Part shown: positions 60,121 to 64,000 of the stretch, piece by piece | Layout: the number at the start of each line of letters is the position of its first letter | Position numbering within the stretch: position 1 is the first letter of the stretch | Source: Vibrio algivorus | GTDB lineage: Bacteria; Pseudomonadota; Gammaproteobacteria; Enterobacterales; Vibrionaceae | Reading direction: 5' to 3' | DNA length: 64,000 nucleotides | Assembly: GCF_002218005.2 (NCBI RefSeq) | Contig: NZ_AP018678.1 | Location: 1,550,001 to 1,614,000, forward strand | Notes under the pieces: model-generated | What the model was told of the DNA's origin: nothing | What the model saw: the letters and a program-made list of their open reading frames with translations, nothing else | Database searches by the model: none | Translations under genes and position numbers: made by a program

Positions 60121-61365
60121 TCAAATACGCTTAAAGATTAACGAACCATTGGTGCCACCGAAGCCAAATGAGTTACATAGAGCGTATTCCATGTTCTCAA
60201 CTTTGCGAGCTTTATGTGGTACATAATCCAGATCACAACCTTCATCAGGGTTATCTAAGTTAATAGTTGGCGGAACAATTTGATCGACCAAAGTTAAAGC
60301 TGTAATGATCGATTCAACTGAACCTGCCGCACCCAATAAGTGACCTGTCATTGATTTTGTTGATGACACGAGTACTTTCTTCGCTGCTTCTTCGCCTAAA
60401 GCTCGCTTGATACCTAAAGTTTCAGCTACATCACCAGCTGGTGTTGATGTACCGTGAGCATTGACATAACCAATTTGGTCACCAGTAATGCCAGCATCAC
60501 GAATAGCCGCTTCCATTGCCAATGCGCCGCCTGAGCCGTCGGCACTAGGAGACGTCATGTGATAAGCATCGCCACTCATACCAAAACCAACAATTTCACA
60601 GTAGATTTTTGCACCACGCGCTTTCGCATGTTCGTACTCTTCTACCATCATCATGCCTGCACCATCCCCTAGTACAAAACCGTCACGGTCTTTATCCCAT
60701 GGACGAGAAGCTAGATGTGGTTCATCATTTCGACTTGATAATGCTTTTGCAGCAGCAAAGCCACTCATCGCAAGCGGAGTCGATGCTTTTTCAGCACCAC
60801 CAGCAAGCATCACATCAGCATCACCGTAAGCAATCATACGAGCCGCATGGCCGATATTATGTAAACCTGTAGTACATGCTGTTGAAATAGCGATATTTGG
60901 TCCACGTAAGCCTTTCATGATAGACAAGTGACCTGCAATCATATTGACAATGGTTGAAGGCACAAAAAATGGACTCATACGACGTGGTCCACGATCTCTG
61001 AGCGTATGTGCCGCTTCTTCGATCAGACCAATACCACCAATACCAGAACCAATAGCGACACCAATACGTGTGGCATTTTCTTCGGTCACTTCAATGCCAG
61101 AGTCATTAAAAGCTTGAATACCCGCAGCAATACCATACTGGATAAATAAATCCATTTTGCGAGCTTCTTTCTTGGGCATGTACTCTTCGCAGTCAAAGTC
61201 TTTGACTAATCCTGCAAAACGAGTGGGAAAATTGGTTGTATCAAAGTGCTCGATATTGACGATACCACTTTGACCTTCTAAAAGGGCTTTCCAAGAGGAT
61301 TCAACTGTGTTGCCTACCGGTGACAACATCCCCATGCCTGTAACAACTACACGACGCTTGGACAC
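60121..61365 (-). CDS. fabF: Beta-ketoacyl-ACP synthase II
   Basis: Elongating condensing enzyme of type II fatty-acid synthesis, important for temperature control of cis-vaccenate. The 414 aa include the nucleophile in STACTTGLHNIG near 163, His in NAHGTSTPAGD near 305 and SMTGHLLGAAGS near 340, and the C-terminal SFGFGGTN. GTG start with GGAG 8 bases upstream. It follows acpP after a hairpin. Confidence 0.96.
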   Translation of the reverse strand: MSKRRVVVTGMGMLSPVGNTVESSWKALLEGQSGIVNIEHFDTTNFPTRFAGLVKDFDCEEYMPKKEARKMDLFIQYGIAAGIQAFNDSGIEVTEENATRIGVAIGSGIGGIGLIEEAAHTLRDRGPRRMSPFFVPSTIVNMIAGHLSIMKGLRGPNIAISTACTTGLHNIGHAARMIAYGDADVMLAGGAEKASTPLAMSGFAAAKALSSRNDEPHLASRPWDKDRDGFVLGDGAGMMMVEEYEHAKARGAKIYCEIVGFGMSGDAYHMTSPSADGSGGALAMEAAIRDAGITGDQIGYVNAHGTSTPAGDVAETLGIKRALGEEAAKKVLVSSTKSMTGHLLGAAGSVESIITALTLVDQIVPPTINLDNPDEGCDLDYVPHKARKVENMEYALCNSFGFGGTNGSLIFKRI

Positions 61366-61427
61366 GATTTTTTCTCCGGAGATTAATACTGAGAGTATGT
61401 AAGGATAGATGATATAAGATAAAACTC

Positions 61428-61448
61428 AGGCGGTCTGGGAGACCGCCT
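61428..61448 (-). terminator. acpP-fabF intercistronic hairpin
   Basis: On the minus strand AGGCGGTCT and AGACCGCCT form a strong 9-bp stem with loop CCC, followed by GAGTTTTATC. Partial termination here would raise acpP over fabF output. Confidence 0.85.
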
Positions 61449-61458
61449 GGGGATGTTA

Positions 61459-61692
61459 TTACTGTGCGCTGTTTACGTAGTCGATTGCAGCTTGAACAGT
61501 AGTAATTTTTTCAGCTTCTTCGTCAGGGATTTCAGTATCGAATTCCTCTTCCAAAGCCATTACTAGCTCTACTGTATCTAGAGAGTCAGCACCTAGATCA
61601 TCAACGAAAGAAGCTTCGTTTTTCACTTCTGCTTCATCTACACCTAGTTGTTCAACAATGATTTTTTTTACGCGTTCTTCGATGTTGCTCAT
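61459..61692 (-). CDS. acpP: Acyl carrier protein
   Basis: The 77-aa acidic carrier of fatty-acid synthesis. The phosphopantetheine serine is S37 in [19 protein letters not shown]. The helix I sequence is [18 protein letters not shown]. It lies between fabG and fabF, as in most gammaproteobacteria. Confidence 0.98.
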
Positions 61693-61740
61693 TTTTCTTT
61701 TCCTATTACAGAGAGTTCGCTTAAATGCGATGTTAGCCGT

Positions 61741-61768
61741 AGTTTATTCAAACTTTGAAAAGTTGCAA
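61741..61768 (-). promoter_or_regulatory. acpP promoter
   Basis: TTGCAA and TAAACT with a 16-base spacer on the minus strand, about 50 bp before the acpP start. It fits a separate strong acpP promoter in the fabG-acpP gap, as in E. coli. Confidence 0.6.
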
Positions 61769-61874
61769 GGGTGACCTTGCTGGTCAAACCACAAATTTCA
61801 TGTTTTTCACTGAAATTTGGTACATTTTTGACCTAAATCATGCATATGGGTGAATAAAAAACACCCAAACAGAT

Positions 61875-62609
61875 TTAGACCATGTACATACCACCATTCA
61901 CATGCAGTGTTTCGCCAGTAATATAGGCGGCATCGTCAGAAGCTAAAAAGGCGACTGCTGATGCAATTTCACGCGGATCACCTAATCGACCTGCTGGCAC
62001 TTGTGATAGTGTAGCAGTACGTTGGTCATCATTCAGTGCTTTTGTCATATCTGTTTCGATAAAACCTGGAGCAACAGTATTTACCGTTACGCCGCGAGAA
62101 GCAACTTCACGAGCCATTGATTTTGTGAAACCAATTACGCCAGCTTTCGCTGCTGCGTAGTTTGCTTGTCCAGCATTGCCCATGGTGCCCACTACAGAGC
62201 CCACGTTAACAATACGACCATGACGTTTCTTCATCATGCCTCGAAGAACCGCTTTAGACAAACGGAAAATCGATGTTAGGTTAGTATCCATGATATCTTG
62301 CCATTCGTCATCTTTCATACGCATCAACAGGTTATCACGAGTAATACCAGCATTATTCACTAAAATGTCAATTCCACCGAATTCTTCATTAATGGTTTTG
62401 ATCGTCGCCGCAACAGAGTCTGCATCCGTTACATTCAAGGCTAAACCTTTACCATTATTTCCAAGGTAGTCACTAATCGCCTGTGCGCCAGATTCGCTTG
62501 TTGCAGTACCTACAACGGTCGCACCACGCTCAACTAATAGTTCAGCAATCGAACGACCAATACCACGACTGGCACCAGTTACTAGTGCAATTTTACCTTC
62601 AAGATTCAT
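61875..62609 (-). CDS. fabG: 3-oxoacyl-ACP reductase
   Basis: NADPH-dependent SDR reducing beta-ketoacyl-ACP. The 244 aa have VTGASRGIGRSIAE near 10, NNAGITRDNLLMRMKD near 86, and the S-Y-K triad with VGSVVGTMGNAGQANYAAAKAG (catalytic SVVG and YAAAK). The C-terminus ends GGMYMV. Between fabD and acpP. Confidence 0.97.
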   Translation of the reverse strand: MNLEGKIALVTGASRGIGRSIAELLVERGATVVGTATSESGAQAISDYLGNNGKGLALNVTDADSVAATIKTINEEFGGIDILVNNAGITRDNLLMRMKDDEWQDIMDTNLTSIFRLSKAVLRGMMKKRHGRIVNVGSVVGTMGNAGQANYAAAKAGVIGFTKSMAREVASRGVTVNTVAPGFIETDMTKALNDDQRTATLSQVPAGRLGDPREIASAVAFLASDDAAYITGETLHVNGGMYMV

Positions 62610-62673
62610 TATAAATCCTCTTTATGACTGAAAATGTGATACCTAGGCATAGCTCAATACCATGCCATCAGTA

Positions 62674-63600
62674 TTAACCGCGAGCGGCATCAAGAGAAGC
62701 TGGATCATTCACAGCTTGTGCGCTCAAGGCTTTTACAATTCGTTTCGTCAAACCAGTTAATACTTTACCTGGTCCAAACTCTAGTAGATTCTCTACACCT
62801 TGTTCATGCATCGCAACCACACCTTCAGTCCAACGAACTGGACTATACAGTTGACGAACAAGTGCTTCTTTAATCTTTGTAGGATCGGTTTCAGCAATCA
62901 CATCTACGTTATTAATCACAGGTAAGTTCGGTGCGTTAAACTCAATATCCGTTAATGCTTCAGCAAGTTTATCTGCTGCAGGCTTCATTAATGCACAATG
63001 TGAAGGTACAGAAACCGGTAAAGGCAGTGCTCGTTTAGCACCTGCAGCCTTACAAAGTTCGCCAGCACGCTCTACCGCGGCTTTATTTCCAGCAATCACA
63101 ACTTGGCCTGGAGAGTTAAAGTTTACCGGTGACACCACTTCGCCTTGCGCCGCTTCTTCACATGCTTTAGCTATCGCTGCATCATCTAAACCAATAATTG
63201 CGAACATTGCACCAACACCAGCTGGAACTGCCTGTTGCATAAGCTCACCACGTAGCGCAACTAACTTAATAGCTTGCTTAAAATCGATAACGCCTGCGCA
63301 CACCAATGCTGAATATTCACCTAGACTATGGCCTGCCACCATTTGAGGTTGCTCACCACCGATTTCTTGCCATACGCGCCAAATCGCAACAGATGCAGCT
63401 AATAATGCTGGCTGAGTACGGTGTGTTTCATTTAAATCTTCTACAGGACCATCTTGAATCAAGGCCCATAAATCATAACCAAGTGCTTCTGATGCTTCGG
63501 CAAACGTCGCTTTTACAACTTCATATTGCTCGCCTAGTTCCGCTAGCATACCAACAGTTTGAGAGCCCTGCCCTGGAAATACAACAGCAAACTTACTCAT
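62674..63600 (-). CDS. fabD: Malonyl-CoA-ACP transacylase
   Basis: Loads malonate onto ACP. The 308 aa begin SKFAVVFPGQGSQTVGML, with the nucleophile in AGHSLGEYSALVCAG near 90 and the His in SVPSHCALMKPA near 200. In the fabH-fabD-fabG-acpP-fabF order. Confidence 0.97.
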   Translation of the reverse strand: MSKFAVVFPGQGSQTVGMLAELGEQYEVVKATFAEASEALGYDLWALIQDGPVEDLNETHRTQPALLAASVAIWRVWQEIGGEQPQMVAGHSLGEYSALVCAGVIDFKQAIKLVALRGELMQQAVPAGVGAMFAIIGLDDAAIAKACEEAAQGEVVSPVNFNSPGQVVIAGNKAAVERAGELCKAAGAKRALPLPVSVPSHCALMKPAADKLAEALTDIEFNAPNLPVINNVDVIAETDPTKIKEALVRQLYSPVRWTEGVVAMHEQGVENLLEFGPGKVLTGLTKRIVKALSAQAVNDPASLDAARG

Positions 63601-63657
63601 AGAAAATTTCCTTAAAATTAAAATCTAATTTACCTAACGTGTAGCTAAACTTAACAA

Positions 63658-64000
63658 TTAGAATCGAACGAGCGCAGAGCCCCATGTGAAACCACCACCA
63701 AACGCTTCTAATAACAGCATGTGTCCACGTTGAATTCGACCATCGCGAACCGCTTCATCTAATGCAGTTGGAACCGTCGCTGCTGAGGTATTACCATGGC
63801 GGTCTAACGTTACAACCACTTGATCAAGTGACATAGCAAGCTTCTTGGCAGTAGCTGAAATGATACGTAAATTCGCTTGATGTGGTACAAGCCAATCAAG
63901 CTCGGTCTTCGCCATATCATTCGCCGCTAGTGTATCTTTCACTAACTTAGATAGTTGGGTCACCGCAACTTTAAAGACTTCATTACCTGCCATATGCAAC
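63658..64000 (-). CDS. fabH: Beta-ketoacyl-ACP synthase III, C-terminal fragment
   Basis: The last 113 residues of FabH run off the right edge of the window. The catalytic His is in LVPHQANLRIIS and the Asn in HGNTSAATVPTAL; it ends AFGGGFTWGSALVRF, the standard C-terminus. It starts fatty-acid synthesis with acetyl-CoA. Confidence 0.96.
   Translation of the reverse strand, partial: LHMAGNEVFKVAVTQLSKLVKDTLAANDMAKTELDWLVPHQANLRIISATAKKLAMSLDQVVVTLDRHGNTSAATVPTALDEAVRDGRIQRGHMLLLEAFGGGFTWGSALVRF

Noticed and set aside
1..64000. tRNA, rRNA genes, prophage genes, transposases
   Set aside because: No cloverleaf sequences, rRNA segments, integrase or transposase motifs were recognised on either strand.

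Overview
The window is chromosomal DNA of a gammaproteobacterium, most likely a Vibrio or close relative. Supporting signs are moderate-to-low GC, gene orders shared with enterobacteria and vibrios (hisGDC-B; serS-rarA-lolA-ftsK-lrp; cysB/topA-yciN-sohB-yciK; fabH-fabD-fabG-acpP-fabF-pabC-mltG-tmk-holB-tatD), Vibrio-type proteins, and intergenic repeats with TATACCC ends. Most genes are housekeeping.

Layout. 1-3.7 kb: start of the his operon on the minus strand, with a leader peptide containing five consecutive His codons and an attenuator. 3.8-5.9 kb: NhaC-family transporter behind a lysine riboswitch. 6.2-10.3 kb: H-NS, a full repeat element, inosine/guanosine kinase, a DUF2057 protein and a porin. 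10.8-14.8 kb: repeat element, dinG (possible LexA box), a TSUP permease, priC and tiny rsmS, whose stop codon lies in a heptanucleotide array. 14.9-21.7 kb: htpX, a 50-aa unknown ORF, and the biotin locus bioBFCD/bioA around a BirA operator. 21.8-31.7 kb: periplasmic aspartic-protease-like protein, serS, rarA, lolA, ftsK, lrp, ald. 31.7-34.0 kb: methyltransferase and cysB.

34.0-38.4 kb is the most unusual part. The native miaE gene is split by about 3.5 kb flanked by a 6-bp direct repeat (TTGTGA). Removing the insert plus one repeat copy restores the miaE frame exactly. The insert has no visible transposase or integrase. It carries a 666-aa GHKL ATPase fused to a PD-(D/E)XK nuclease-like domain (a candidate single-gene defence protein) and a complete but diverged second miaE. 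The insert therefore seems to replace the gene it breaks.

38.4-50.9 kb: topA, yciN, focA, sohB, yciK, mlc, pykA, an orphan type VI-type FHA protein, a patatin phospholipase and tiny ynhF. 51.4-56.5 kb: an NSS transporter with its tiny MetS-like subunit, an unknown outer-membrane-like protein with a His-rich loop, a PTS EIIBC and a TatD nuclease. 56.5-64 kb: holB, tmk, mltG, pabC and the fatty-acid synthesis cluster, cut inside fabH.

A second theme is one inverted-repeat element family. It is present as full copies (about 270-284 bp), internally deleted copies (about 155 bp), a 58-bp copy, solo ends and bare 20-23 bp palindromes. Short direct repeats inside the element explain two of these deletion classes. 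Copies lie inside the his operon, in the pykA terminator and beside many gene ends. No tRNA, rRNA, CRISPR array, integrase or transposase gene was seen.
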